Shown one piece after another: positions 46,407 through 57,858 of a stretch of 64,000 nt of DNA (position 1 is the first letter of the stretch; each line of letters begins with the position of its first letter). The translations under genes and the position numbers were made by a program. Location of the stretch: NCBI GenBank assembly GCA_030278955.1, contig JAOANR010000011.1, forward strand, positions 28,028,403 through 28,092,402, read 5' to 3'. The notes beneath the pieces were generated by a model that saw only the letters and a program-made list of their open reading frames with translations, was not told the origin of the DNA and ran no database searches. This stretch comes from Hygrophila difformis (lineage: Eukaryota; Streptophyta; Magnoliopsida; Lamiales; Acanthaceae).

Positions 46407-46935
46407 ATCAGAAGTAGAGCTGTAAACGAGCCGAACCGAACCGAGCTTCAAGTGTTTGAGCTCTGTTCGTTAAGCTTAACGAAAGAACACGAACTGAGCC
46501 AAAAATCTTAACGAGCCAATCTTCATGTTTGAGCTCTGTTCGTTTAACCTTACGAACGAGCTAATAACGAACGAACACGAGCCTAGTCGAGCTCAGTTAA
46601 CGAACCATTTATTTTATTAATAAATTTATTTATTTTAGAATTAAATTAGGTGTGAAAATATAATGTATATTGTAATATAATTTATAAGAGAAATGTGAAA
46701 TTAATAAAAATAAAAAATGGAAAGAACAACTAGATAAAATATTTATTTTTCATAATATATTCCATTAAAAAAGAATTCCGAACTGTTCACGAACTTAACG
46801 AACGAGCACACAAACCAAATTATATGTTTGAGCTCGGTTCGTTTAACTTACCGAACGAGCTGCTAACGAACGCACACGTGTCGAAACGAGCCCAGCTCAC
46901 GAACTGTTTGTTCTATTTACAGCTCTAATCAGAAG
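46407..46935. mobile_element. hAT-type MITE in TAF2 exon 1 with 8-bp target duplication
   Basis: The element 46415-46927 (513 bp) has perfect 12-bp inverted ends, TAGAGCTGTAAA and TTTACAGCTCTA. The target duplication ATCAGAAG is at 46407-46414 and 46928-46935. The interior carries GAGCCGAACCGAGC-type words and AT-rich DNA, with no ORF. It puts a TAG directly after codon 28 of TAF2. Confidence 0.93.
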
Positions 46936-48685
46936 TTGTCTCTCTCCATTGACATGGACAAGCAGCGAATATTTGGGTTTGTACTTTATTTGTATCCTTT
47001 TCATATACCTCTATTAATCTAATAGAGAATTCGTTTTTATTTGAATGCATGTTGATAATAATCTCTTATTGGTATGATTTAAGAATGACATTTTTTTCTC
47101 CACTGCATATTGAGATGTCAATTTGGCTTACAGCTGATTAGATTCAACAACTATTTTGATGTATAAAGTGGCTTATGTCGAAATTGATCAACAGCACAGT
47201 TTTGGTACATCTTCCTTGGCCAAGTTTGTATCCAACATGTTGGGGTGGGTTTGTCAATGATATTGACCACAGTGTGGTTTGCAAGTTGAACATATGTTTT
47301 CTTGAGTAGCTGCTTTTCACCCTATTTATTTTATTTTATTTTTGCAAATATTTGGGTCGGAATGGAAATGTCAAAATTGAGAAAATTTGTGATTTAAATC
47401 TGGTATAACAGTTGGCTCTTGCAACTTCAGGTACACTGAGATGCAGATAGTTGTACCAGACAATGGTATTGTTGGTTTGCATGCGGATAATTTGGCAATT
47501 GAGAAGGTTGCTGTTGATGGGGAGCCAGCAGAGTTCAAAGTGTTTCCTCATTACCAGCATCTTGACCCAACGGATAGGTGGTGTGTGGTTTCCTCATCTA
47601 CTTCTGCTGCTGACGCATCTGGGTCTGTGTATTTGTCATCTCTTGAGCTTGAACTACTTCCAAATTTGCTGATAATGTGTAGCAAGATCCCTAAAACCGA
47701 AAACAGAGAGGAAGGACATCCACAGAGGGAGAATGGTGAATCATTACCTGTTGACTCACACTAGCAGGTTTTTAAGTGGTTATTTCTCTGCTGCTTTGGT
47801 GCTTTCGGGCCGGACTGTTTTTAGTATATATCTTTTGTATTTCTTTTATATGAGTTTTAGTAGCTTTAGAATGCACGAGATCTAATTTTGTACTAGGTGT
47901 GTGGACATGTTATGAATGTTATAAGAGAGTTAGTGTTGCTAGGGATTTGAATTGAGGAGAAATTAATTTGAACTGAAGTTATTGAAATGATCCATCCGCT
48001 CTTGTATTTTGATGAACTACATGGTTTGGAAATGTAATCTTACTCCGATTGCCTTGCACTCTAATCAAGATTCCCGAGATTTCTTAAAGATGTTTGTTTA
48101 ATAGCTTTTGGTATTATGTTGTTGTAAGAAAGGAATGCATGTGCATCCTAGCAACAAGGGTTTGTTAAGAAAGGGCTTTCATATTATATTTGTACACTTT
48201 GACACTGGAACTTGCTAGTTGTTCACTATCGGATGAGGCATATTTATCAACCCATAAAAGCTCAATCTGCATACCAAAAAAGGCAATGAAAAAAGAAGCG
48301 GCTTGTCAATGTGGGTCTAAGAGTTTCATTGCAGCTGACTAGTTGCTTTGTTTCACCATCCCAATACATTTGTCTTATTATTATCTTCTTCTTGCATTTT
48401 TCCTTTCTTTGTTTTGCTGTGGGATTGTATACACGTCCCATATAGCATGCTCGACACTAACAATTTCTTCATATGGAGTTGTGACAATCTTTTTTAGATT
48501 TGTTTTTCACATATCTTTTAATTATGTAGGTTGGTGCAAAATGTAAAGAATGTACGAATTGAATACTGGGTGGAGAAGGCAGAAACTGGAATTCATTGTG
48601 ATGGCAATGTCTCGCATACAGACAACCAAATGAGGCGTGCACGATGCTGGTTTCCTTGTATGGATGACAATTTTCAGTGTTGCAG

Positions 48686-48780
48686 GCATGCACATAGATG
48701 CGTTCATGACTTTTAAGCATTAAAGGAACTTTTGTAATTGTGTAGCTACTTTCAATGATAACAATATGTCTTCTGTTCAG
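48686..48780 (+). other. GC-AG intron in TAF2
   Basis: Exon 3 ends TGTTGCAG and the intron begins GCATGC, not GT. The acceptor TTCTGTTCAG at 48780 is normal. Only this boundary gives the conserved C-S-Y-D-L-E-F reading. It may be a natural GC donor or another decay mutation. Confidence 0.6.
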
Positions 48781-50158
48781 CTATGATTTGGAATTTACCG
48801 TGGTCGGTAACCTTGTGGCAGTTAGTTCTGGAACTTTACTTTGTCAGGTGACATAACTTCTTTCTTTCTCGTCTTTATTGGGCAAGGTATTTCATGTAGA
48901 AATAGAAAGGATATACTTCATAAGGAGCGAGAATTTTGAGAATTATGACAACATTATTAACAATATCTGTGCTGTAAAATGTTAATATTTTCAATTTAAC
49001 TTATCCTTTAAGGCTTTAACTGACCTTTTCTGTTGATAACTGAAGTGTGGGCATTGTAGGAGGCATTTATTTTCTTTTGAGGAATTTAAAGTTCGCACTG
49101 CCCAGTGTCAGTTTATCACCAATGATCCTATGGAATGTGAATTAATTACCCCTCCTACAAAAGGGGCCATTCTAGATTTCTTTTCTGTTATTTTAAACCT
49201 TCTTTTGTACAACTATGGGGCAATGCTTTAGGGATCTGAATTAATACAGCCATACAGGTTAAGTTCGTTTTATTGTTAGAGATATTATTGTGTGAAAATT
49301 TGATGGAGCAAAAATCTCAGTGTTGTATTTGAAAAAGAAAAAAAATTCTGAAAAAATAATTATGTCTAGTTAGGTGAGTTTGAACTTGTATGATTATAAA
49401 TATGTGCGTGTATATTTTGGGATGACGTATTTCAATGGGGATAAATCTGACATTAAAGCGCTGGTTTTCAGAATTTGGGTGATTCTTTGTTGTTTATTGA
49501 GTCATATACCATGTTTCTCTTATGCTATTTAGCTATTATTTGCTCATGTTGAATGTGATGATGGATAGTATTGTCTGAATTGGCTTTAAAAAGTCTTCTT
49601 GTACCAGGTCTTGACCAAGGATGATCCGCCACGGAAGACATATGTTTACAAATTAGATGTTCCTGTTGCTGCTCAATATGTATCTTTGACAGTTGCTCCA
49701 TTTGAAATTCTCCCTGATCGACATGGTGCTTTGTTATCACATTTTTGTCTACCTGGCAACTTGTCAAAGCTCAGGAACACAATGATGTTTTTCTACAATG
49801 CTTTCAGGTAACAACTATATCTTTTTCCTTTCCGATTGTGCCTCCTTGCAGAAGTAATTGCCACTCTTGAAAAGTTGTTTATTGGTCCAAGCCTCCAAGG
49901 TTAATTCATCCTTTGTCATGTAGAATTGTCTTTTTGTGCTTGGAATCTTAGTTGAATCCATGTTGAACTCATCCCTGGAATATCAACAAAATTCTTTTTA
50001 ATGCCAATGCCTTGTGTACTTCAACAGTCACTATGAAGACTACCTATCGGTTTCTTTCCCATTTGGATCATATGCACAAGTTTTTATCGATCCTGAAATG
50101 ACACTGTTATCATGGAATATGGGAGCGGCTATAAATATCTTCAGTTCTCATATGCTAT

Positions 50159-50623
50159 TGTTAACCCTTGAACATCGAGCCCATAGATCGAAAGCCCATT
50201 ATACAAAGCCCAACGTTGGTTAGTAGATTAATTATTCGATCCACATAGATAATTAAAGCCACAAAGTATGCAGACAAAATGGCGGTTCTTGAAGTCAAGC
50301 GGGAAGAGGAACGTGGCATCGTGGTTAATAGGAGGCCGGGCATAAGGCGGTTCAAGACAGACTATAAATATTGGAAGTTCAGATTCGCAAGGGGACACCT
50401 CAACTCTGCCAAGAAGCATCCGCACTTTACATAATTTTCTTTTCTGTAACTTTATTTTCTGCAATTTACTGCTTTCTTTAGATTCATTTACCGCTTTCTG
50501 TAATTCCATTGTTTACAGCTTTCTTTAATTCCTTGTAATTTCCTCTCTGCAACTTTGTAATTCCTTCAACCTTTGTTCAATCCAAAGAGGTCTTCTTCCT
50601 CTACAAAATTTTTACGAACAACA
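50159..50623 (+). repeat. 5' LTR of the young gag-only element
   Basis: 465 bp, TG...CA, with TATAAATA at 50363-50370 as the likely core promoter. Read from TAF2 exon 6, it adds about 20 codons before a stop at 50221. Confidence 0.95.
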
Positions 50624-50625
50624 AA

Positions 50626-50644
50626 TTGGCACGCCCAGTGGGAC
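50626..50644 (+). other. Probable primer binding site
   Basis: TTGGCACGCCCAGTGGGAC follows the 5' LTR by 2 bp, where the primer site belongs. TGGC at the start fits the CCA end of a tRNA. I cannot name the tRNA with certainty. Confidence 0.6.
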
Positions 50645-50679
50645 CGAAAGTGGAAACCATATCCGCTTAGAGGTTGTTT

Positions 50680-52248
50680 ATGCGTCTAAGATCTGGACGT
50701 TTGGTGAGTGATTTAACGCAGAAATTTGAGGAAATGTCTCTGCAAGAGAAGACGCCTGTTAGAACGTCGTCTGAGGATGCAATTGAGACGACGAGTACTG
50801 TCCAGCCACAACAAGGGATTATGCAGACCCCCACATTGACGGAGCAAATGCGGCTTTCGATGACAGAATCGATGGTCGAGTTCATGCCTGTACTCACGAG
50901 TCACTTAATGGAGGTATTGCGGTCGGCTATGGCTGATCAGATTGATAGAGTATGCAGTTCCTTGCGTACTCAACAAGCATTAACCGCTTCTGCAACTGCT
51001 CCCTCAAACGGCACTAACACGCCGCTTAGCATCCCGTGTCCAGGGCCGTCAGGCGGCCAACAGCGGACGTGGGGAACAACACCTAGCCAGCCACCACTCC
51101 CTGAGGCTGGAGGCCTGGCTAGTCCGCTTCCAAACCCATATCAGGCTGCTTATGCCTTCACCCCAACGACACCCATGATGCCGAGTTTTGGATATGCGGC
51201 ACCTCCAGCGCCGATTTATGCGGCACCAGGCTGTTTAGTGGCCTCCTCCAGTGCTTGTCCAGGCTATACAACGGCCTCCGGTGGCACTGGTATGCCACCA
51301 CGACAAGCGGCACATAATGTGCCGAATGTTCCAGTTGTACCCTACATGGCGACACAGCATTGGGGGCAGACGCCACCGCAAGGGGGGCAGACGCCACAGC
51401 CTTGGGGGCAAACACCACATAATGTAACACAAGCCGCCGTGGCGCCTACTACACCCCCAGTGGCGATGCCGCCTGCGCAGGCGCCAGCAGTGTCACCCGA
51501 GTTGCTTGCGGACATGATGCAGCAACACTTCGGGATTCAACTGAGGCCGATGGAGCGGCCTACGTACCGAAAGCCATACCCTGATTGGGTAGACAGTATG
51601 CAGCCATACCCACGAGGCTTCAAGATGCCTGAATTCACCGCATTCTCAGGCGACGATGACAAGTCCACTGTGGAGCACGTGGGCAGATTCACCGCACAGT
51701 GTGGTGAAGCGGCGGCTAATGACTGGTTGAAGCTGAGACTCTTCAGCTCATCCCTCACCGGGCCTGCATTCACGTGGTATGCATCCCTGCGGCCTAATTC
51801 AATCCAAAATTGGGCCGATTTGGAGCGAGCTTTCCATGACAGATTCTACACACCACTGTCTCAGGTGAGCCTCGCAGACTTGACTAATGCAAGACAGTAT
51901 GCCGATGAGACGGCAAGTATCTTCATTAACAGGTTACAGCGGCTTAAGGGCCGATGTACTATGGCAATTCCTGAGAAGGAAATAGCCAACATAGCAGTAT
52001 CTAATATGTTGCCTAGACTAAAAGTACATTTAATTGTGCATGATGCAAGTAATCTTGCCCAACTGGCCGAGAGAGCGGCCCGCTTGGAAAAATTCCTGGA
52101 GGAACAGGAAGAGAAGCGTCGGCCCACATACGAGACTCATTTCAAGGAAGTGAGACCCAGTAGAGATGAAGATGGACCAAAGATGGTGGCAAATTCCCAG
52201 GATAGTGGTCCTAGAAGGCCATTGACGGCGGCCTTGGAGGCCGGGTAA
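50680..52248 (+). CDS. Gag protein of the young element
   Basis: 522 residues from ATG 50680 (an in-frame TTG lies six bases upstream). Residues 1 to about 295 are rich in Pro, Gln, Gly, Ala and Thr and probably disordered. Residues about 296-480 are a plant Ty3/gypsy gag domain (retrotransposon gag, PF03732 type): FKMPEFTAFSGDDD, LRLFSSSLTGPAFTWYASL, IQNWADLERAFHDRFY, ASIFINRLQRLKGRC, and ENLAQLAERAARLEKFLEEQ-like NLAQLAERAARLEKF. It would form the particle shell for the element's RNA. There is no CCHC zinc knuckle, and the frame ends about 30 residues after the gag domain, so pol is absent. The frame has no damage, in line with a recent insertion. Confidence 0.9.
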   Translation: MRLRSGRLVSDLTQKFEEMSLQEKTPVRTSSEDAIETTSTVQPQQGIMQTPTLTEQMRLSMTESMVEFMPVLTSHLMEVLRSAMADQIDRVCSSLRTQQALTASATAPSNGTNTPLSIPCPGPSGGQQRTWGTTPSQPPLPEAGGLASPLPNPYQAAYAFTPTTPMMPSFGYAAPPAPIYAAPGCLVASSSACPGYTTASGGTGMPPRQAAHNVPNVPVVPYMATQHWGQTPPQGGQTPQPWGQTPHNVTQAAVAPTTPPVAMPPAQAPAVSPELLADMMQQHFGIQLRPMERPTYRKPYPDWVDSMQPYPRGFKMPEFTAFSGDDDKSTVEHVGRFTAQCGEAAANDWLKLRLFSSSLTGPAFTWYASLRPNSIQNWADLERAFHDRFYTPLSQVSLADLTNARQYADETASIFINRLQRLKGRCTMAIPEKEIANIAVSNMLPRLKVHLIVHDASNLAQLAERAARLEKFLEEQEEKRRPTYETHFKEVRPSRDEDGPKMVANSQDSGPRRPLTAALEAG

Positions 52249-52329
52249 AATAATAATAATAAATTAAAAATTAAAAAAATAAAATAATAATATTAATTTA
52301 AAAAAAAATTAAAATACACAAATTATAGC

Positions 52330-53650
52330 CATGGAAACAATATGGCAACAAAACCAAAATGACGAGGGAATGGCGGCCAAGAGCTACAGAGTGGCGGCTG
52401 GGCACCTACGAATGGCGGCCGGGCAGTCCCTTGTGGCGGCTGGAAGGTTCCCGGCGGCGGTCGAGTAGGCTTCGATGGCGGCTGCTTCTGTACACGTTGT
52501 TGGCGGCCGAAGGGTCCTCGGTGGCGGTCAAGAAGCGCAATATGGCGGCCGAAGCCCTCTTCATGGCGGTCGGAGTGCCTCAGGTGGCGGTCAAAGCAAG
52601 TTCGTGAGCCTAGGATTATCTAAGTTATTTCACAACAAGATGACGCCATGACAACTACAAGAGGCGGCCAAGAAGGGTATAACAGGCGGCCAAGAAGTGT
52701 AGTATGGAGGCCGAAGCCTTCTTCATGGCGGTCGGAGTGTCTCAGGTGGCGGCCAAAGCAAGTTGGTGAGCCTAAATTATCTTAAGTTACTTCACAACGA
52801 GATTCAAACATTGAGACGCCTTACAAGCAAGAAAGGCGGCCAAAAAGTGATGAGTGGCGGCCGAAGGCCTATTCTTGGCGGCCGAAGTACCTTAGATGGC
52901 GACCCTAGGGCCTAGAGTGGCGGTTGAGCTCGCAGGTTTGTGGTTCAGCGGGTAGTGTAAGCTGTGTTCTAAAATCCTAATTTATCAAGCCAATACAACA
53001 CCCTAAGGAATTGATCTAATCCAATCAAATACGAAACGGCAAAGTAATATGGCGGCCGGAGCCTCTCAAGTGGCGGCCAAGGCAAGCAAGAGGGCGGCCA
53101 GGTTCAAGTGGCGGCCTGGAGCAGTCCAATGGCGGCTGAAACTCCTTAGGTGGCGGCCAGGGCCTTCACCGCGGCGGCCTGGACGAAAGGGCTCCCTGGC
53201 GGCTCTGAAAAGCTCCAGGTGGCGGCCAGCGACTTGGAGTGGCGACTGAGACGCTATGTTTGGCGGCCCGGATCGAAGTGATGGCGGCTGAAGCCAAGCG
53301 AATTTGAGTGGCGACTGGAGAAGTGCTAGTGGCGGCCAACCCCTTCTTTGTGGCGGTCGATGCGTTCTGAAGGGCGGCCAAGAAGACGCGATTGGACAAC
53401 TCAAAACACGCACGATGGTGGTCTGGCGTAAGCAGATGGCGGCCAGGGATCCTTCGTGGCGGCTAGCAGAATGGCGGCCAGGGACCCTTTGTGGCGGCTG
53501 GCAGATGGCGGCCAGGGACCCCTTTGTGGCGGTCAGTGACACAAAATGGAGGCTCAGACACACACAGATGGCGGGCGGCATGGCATTTGAGGCGGCTGGC
53601 ATGCACCAGATGGCGGCCAGGGAGATGCAAGTGGTGGCTCGAATTCTAGA
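52330..53650. repeat. GGCGGCC array of the young element
   Basis: About 1.3 kb in which TGGCGGCC or a near variant (GGCGGCT, GGCGGTC) recurs roughly fifty times, spaced about 15-40 bp, with a less dense stretch at about 52930-53045. A local near-exact repeat is ATGGCGGCCAGGGACCC (about 53472 and 53507). A minus-strand frame of 178 codons (53066-53602) and plus-strand frames here mirror the repeat and are not genes. It lies between gag and the polypurine tract, where pol would be. Confidence 0.85.
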
Positions 53651-53770
53651 CTGGTGGGAAGGGCTTTGGACGGCTTGAAATCGAAAAATGACTAAAAAAT
53701 TTTGTGCGCTATAGTGGGCCAGACCTAGGTCAAACGCGCAAATCAGTCTTAGGAAACCCTAACAGACCAA

Positions 53771-53788
53771 TTGCGCGAGGGGGGCATC
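53771..53788 (+). other. Polypurine tract of the young element
   Basis: GCGAGGGGGGCATC lies directly before the 3' LTR, at the usual plus-strand priming position. Confidence 0.75.
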
Positions 53789-54253
53789 TGTTAACCCTTG
53801 AACATCGAGCCCATAGATCGAAAGCCCATTATACAAAGCCCAACGTTGGTTAGTAGATTAATTATTCGATCCACATAGATAATTAAAGCCACAAAGTATG
53901 CAGACAAAATGGCGGTTCTTGAAGTCAAGCGGGAAGAGGAACGTGGCATCGTGGTTAATAGGAGGCCGGGCATAAGGCGGTTCAAGACAGACTATAAATA
54001 TTGGAAGTTCAGATTCGCAAGGGGACACCTCAACTCTGCCAAGAAGCATCCGCACTTTACATAATTTTCTTTTCTGTAACTTTATTTTCTGCAATTTACT
54101 GCTTTCTTTAGATTCATTTACCGCTTTCTGTAATTCCATTGTTTACAGCTTTCTTTAATTCCTTGTAATTTCCTCTCTGCAACTTTGTAATTCCTTCAAC
54201 CTTTGTTCAATCCAAAGAGGTCTTCTTCCTCTACAAAATTTTTACGAACAACA
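53789..54253 (+). repeat. 3' LTR of the young gag-only element
   Basis: Identical over 465 bp to the LTR at 50159. Followed by the second GCTAT and then the rest of TAF2 exon 6 (TTGATGAGAAG). Confidence 0.95.
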
Positions 54254-57213
54254 GCTATTTGATGAGAAGATCATTGATCAGGTAAGCTCAGAAAAGAAAG
54301 ATCATAAGACCTGCTGGCTATATTCCTTCATTTTTTATTTATTTATTTATTTTTATAGAAAGGCTTGCTGAGCAGTGGAAGAAATGATAGTTTCATTTCT
54401 TTCAGTACAGTGGCTGATTATGCATTGAATTAGCACTCCTGGACAAGTGCTGGTTATTTGCTGGGGATGTGGGGAAGGATCAACATTCTAGAGTTTGAGG
54501 CCATGGATTGGAGAAAACTAATGCTTTGCTTTATTTGATTATATTATGCCACTAGGATAAAGGGTGTTTATGCAGAACTGAGTTTTATTTATTTATTTTA
54601 TTTGAAGTTTGTTTCTTTTTCTTTCCATTTATCATCTTCCGAAAATTAATATGCTATAACATTCATTTCTCATTTTACAATATAGATGATTGTTTGTATA
54701 TCTGCGACTTGTCCTACTCCTAGGTTTTGTTCTCTATAAATATTTATCTCTTGGGTTGTGCAATGATCCTATCATATTCTCACTTGGAAATAAAACCAAC
54801 AAAGTTCATTCTTTATGCATTCCAGCTCACCATTTCACTCTAATGCAATGTTTTTGTTGATCTACTTCTGTGATAGATTTACTGGACAGACTATAGAGAC
54901 GAGGATTAAACTTGCATATGCCCTTGCTAGACAGTGGTTTGGAGTATACATCACTCCTGAAGCTCCAAATGATGGTACTATCCTAAATTTTTTAGTCTGC
55001 AGCGGTACTTTTGGAAAAATCATTTTTATTGATTGTTGCAATACTTGCTGACAGAGTCGTTGTTGGATGGACTTGCCGATTTTCTGACTGATTCTCTTAT
55101 AAAGAGGTTCCTGGGAAACAATGAAGCACGATATAGGCGATACAAGGTTCTCTTGTGTTGCGTTGCCTTATGATTACTCATAGTTCTTCCCTTATATGCT
55201 ATGAGTTTTTATGTTGGTATTGAGTACTCTATGGTTGGGATAATTGGTCTTTATAATATGATGGATTCTAGAACTTACACTGCAACCCTAATAGATGGAC
55301 TTAATTGGTAAACATATCATCTTTTGTGAGTTAACAGCTTCATCTTCTTTTGTATCAACCTTGGAGTGCTGCTTTTGGATTGGTAAATTTTGCTTGAATT
55401 TCTTATTTATTGGGCTGTCAGTGCATGTCTATCTTTCTGATCCTTTCTTTAAGACTTCAGAGCCCCGCAAACAACATTTCATTTCCAAAACGGCACATTA
55501 TAAATACTATTGCCACTTCCCCTGAACCAAGTTTACTGTTCGAAGGTTGTATTTTGTGACTTGCTTTGCAAGGAATTTGATTTTAATATCAAATTTGACA
55601 GTAACTAATCACAATTGAGAAGTATGGTAACTTTTTGTGAGTTTTGTTCTAAAATGAACAACTGATGGAGATGCATGCAAAGAGAACATGTACGAGGCAG
55701 TGTTGCTTTAAGAACATTATCGTGTAAGGGAGTTGTTTCAAGATATTAAACTTTGTATTTGACTAATACTTTGAGTTGCATCCTCTCTGTGGTGTGTATG
55801 GCGTTACAGCGAATTCCTGTGCCATGCATTAGTGTGTGTTGCAGGGCTGTGCCATGGGCACCATGCACTACGATGGTCTGAGTAAATATTCTGCTTGCAT
55901 CAACCTGTTAACTGCACGCTTAATACTTGGCCGAGGGTCAATAATTTCAACATGATGAAGCTGTTGAGTGTTTTGCCCTCTTCAGGCATGTTTGTGCATG
56001 AACTTTCAGGCATACCTGAATATTTTGCCCTCTTCAGAATTGTATGATGCGTATGCTCTGTTCATCTATAACCTTACTTCATCTTGCATTCATTTGCAGG
56101 CAAACTGTGCTGTTTGCCAAGCAGATGATAGCGGCACCACTTCCTTGAGCTCTGCTCTTGCATCTAAGGATCTATATGGAACCCAGTATATTGGCTTCTA
56201 TGGAAGAATAAGATCATGGAAATCTGTAAGGATTATGGTACTAGGCTAACATCATGATGTGTATCTTCTTTTTGAACTTACTCTTCTGTTATGCAATAGG
56301 TTGCCATCCTTCAAATGTTGGAAAAGCAGATGGGTCCTGAGTCGTTTCGAAAAGTAAGAGCTGAAAATATTTAAATTCATTCTCCCTAAAAGAGCAAAAC
56401 AGTTATATGTCATACTTTTATTTTTCTATTTATTTATTTCATGTTTTGTTGTTTCTCCAACTGTCCCATTCCTTGCTTGGGGGTCAATCTGATGCTATTG
56501 TATATTTGAGTGAGAACCCCCCCCTTCAAGCTTTTTCATGTGATGTTTCTGTGTCTCTTTGAAGGTTGCTTGAAGATTTATATTTTCCCTATATAAGTTT
56601 CAATTTTGGTACCCCTCCTACCAAGGCATGCCTTTGGCCTTCTCCTCGGATACTGAAAATTTAAGAGCAATTCAAAAAAATTTTAATTGGGAAGTTTTAT
56701 ATATTGATATTTTGAAAGAAATTGTAAAAGGTAATCAAATCTTCATCTTTGTGGTATAATAGTGGGGAGTTAGCTTTTTCAATGTGTGATTTGGATATTG
56801 TCTAATTGACTCCCTGGGAAAACTAATATATAATAATTTGACTTCCAACGCACTCTGTTCTCATCTTTTAGCCACCACTGTAGAATTGTTTAAGACGTTT
56901 TCACAATGTTGTTTGGAGACAAATAAATTCTCCAGCAAATGGTTTACTAATGAACAATCTCTCCTAGACAGGGGCTTCTGTGTGCTGGAAAAAGGTGCTA
57001 TTTCTTTGGTATAACGACACTTAAAATCTTAAATATACATCTTATTTGGTGAATGGCTCAATGAGCACTTCATCAAAAGGTTGAAGTTGTTGGAGAAGTG
57101 ATTCCATTGCTTCTCCCTGTGCAGCTGATGCACTTTTATTTTATTTTTATCTTTTTTGTACAGTCTAGGGGATGGAATACTTCTTCGTTACTGAACAAAA
57201 TGAGATTAATTAA

Positions 57214-57550
57214 CACCCACTTTGTCCCATAAAAAATGAAATGTTTGGGGCCGCATAAAATGAAATGTTTGGGGGATGACACAATGTTGCATGCAAAAGG
57301 GATTAGAGATTTAATAATGGGGATTAATTTGATGTGATGGTAGTGGGCTGGAATTCATTTAATTTATTTATTAATGTGATGTGATGACAGTGAGTTGAGA
57401 TCATTTATCAATGATGGTGGGTTTGAAAGTTTAACTGATTTATTTATTGGTGTGATATGATGGTAGTGTGTATATTTATTGATTGTAGTGGTTTCGAGAT
57501 TTGAAAATTTTGCCAGTAATAGAAACGTTTTTCATTTCATACGGAGGGAG
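57214..57550. mobile_element. Stowaway-like MITE in TAF2 intron 10
   Basis: It starts CACCCACTTTGTCCCATAAA, with AAATGAAATGTTTGGGG repeated nearby, and ends TTTCATTTCATACGGAGGGAG followed by TA. The ends are imperfect inverted repeats of Stowaway type. No ORF. Confidence 0.6.
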
Positions 57551-57803
57551 TACAAATTAATTGTCCGAATATTTTGAAGATTTTGAGCAACTGATCTTTG
57601 AGATAAGCTTACATATAAAGAAATAATTATATGCACATCATTCTCCAATAATGTTAAAACACAAATTGTCTCTCTTTGACAAATATGAAGTAATTGACTC
57701 ATTTGTTGGGCTAATATTGCAAGCTGCTTGAACATTCCTTCATTTCCTTGGTTTAGTTATTGAGTATTTCCAATTATTGATTGCCCCCTTTTTATTTGTT
57801 TAG

Positions 57804-57858
57804 GGTGCAGGCCATGGTGCCATGTTATATGGCACTGGGGGGCACCATGGCCTGCACC
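57804..57858. repeat. Perfect 18-bp inverted repeat in TAF2 intron 10
   Basis: GGTGCAGGCCATGGTGCC (57804-57821) and its exact complement (57841-57858) surround 19 bases. It stands alone in AT-rich intron DNA. The nearby run at about 55850 (CTGTGCCATGGGCACCATGC) has similar words. Confidence 0.9.

Larger units (their letters stand above)
50154..54258 (+). mobile_element. Complete young gag-only LTR retrotransposon (TR-GAG type) in TAF2 exon 6
   Basis: The LTRs 50159-50623 and 53789-54253 are 465 bp each, start TGTTAACCC, end GAACAACA, and were identical base for base when I compared them line by line. The 5-bp target duplication GCTAT is at 50154-50158 and 54254-54258. The internal 3.2 kb holds a primer site, a gag ORF and a GC-rich array, but no protease or polymerase. 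It must use enzymes from an autonomous relative. Identical LTRs mean a recent insertion. The orientation is the same as TAF2. Confidence 0.95.

Noticed and set aside
53066..53602. 178-codon minus-strand frame in the GGCGGCC array
   Set aside because: It is a product of the repeat and its GC content; it shows no protein similarity.
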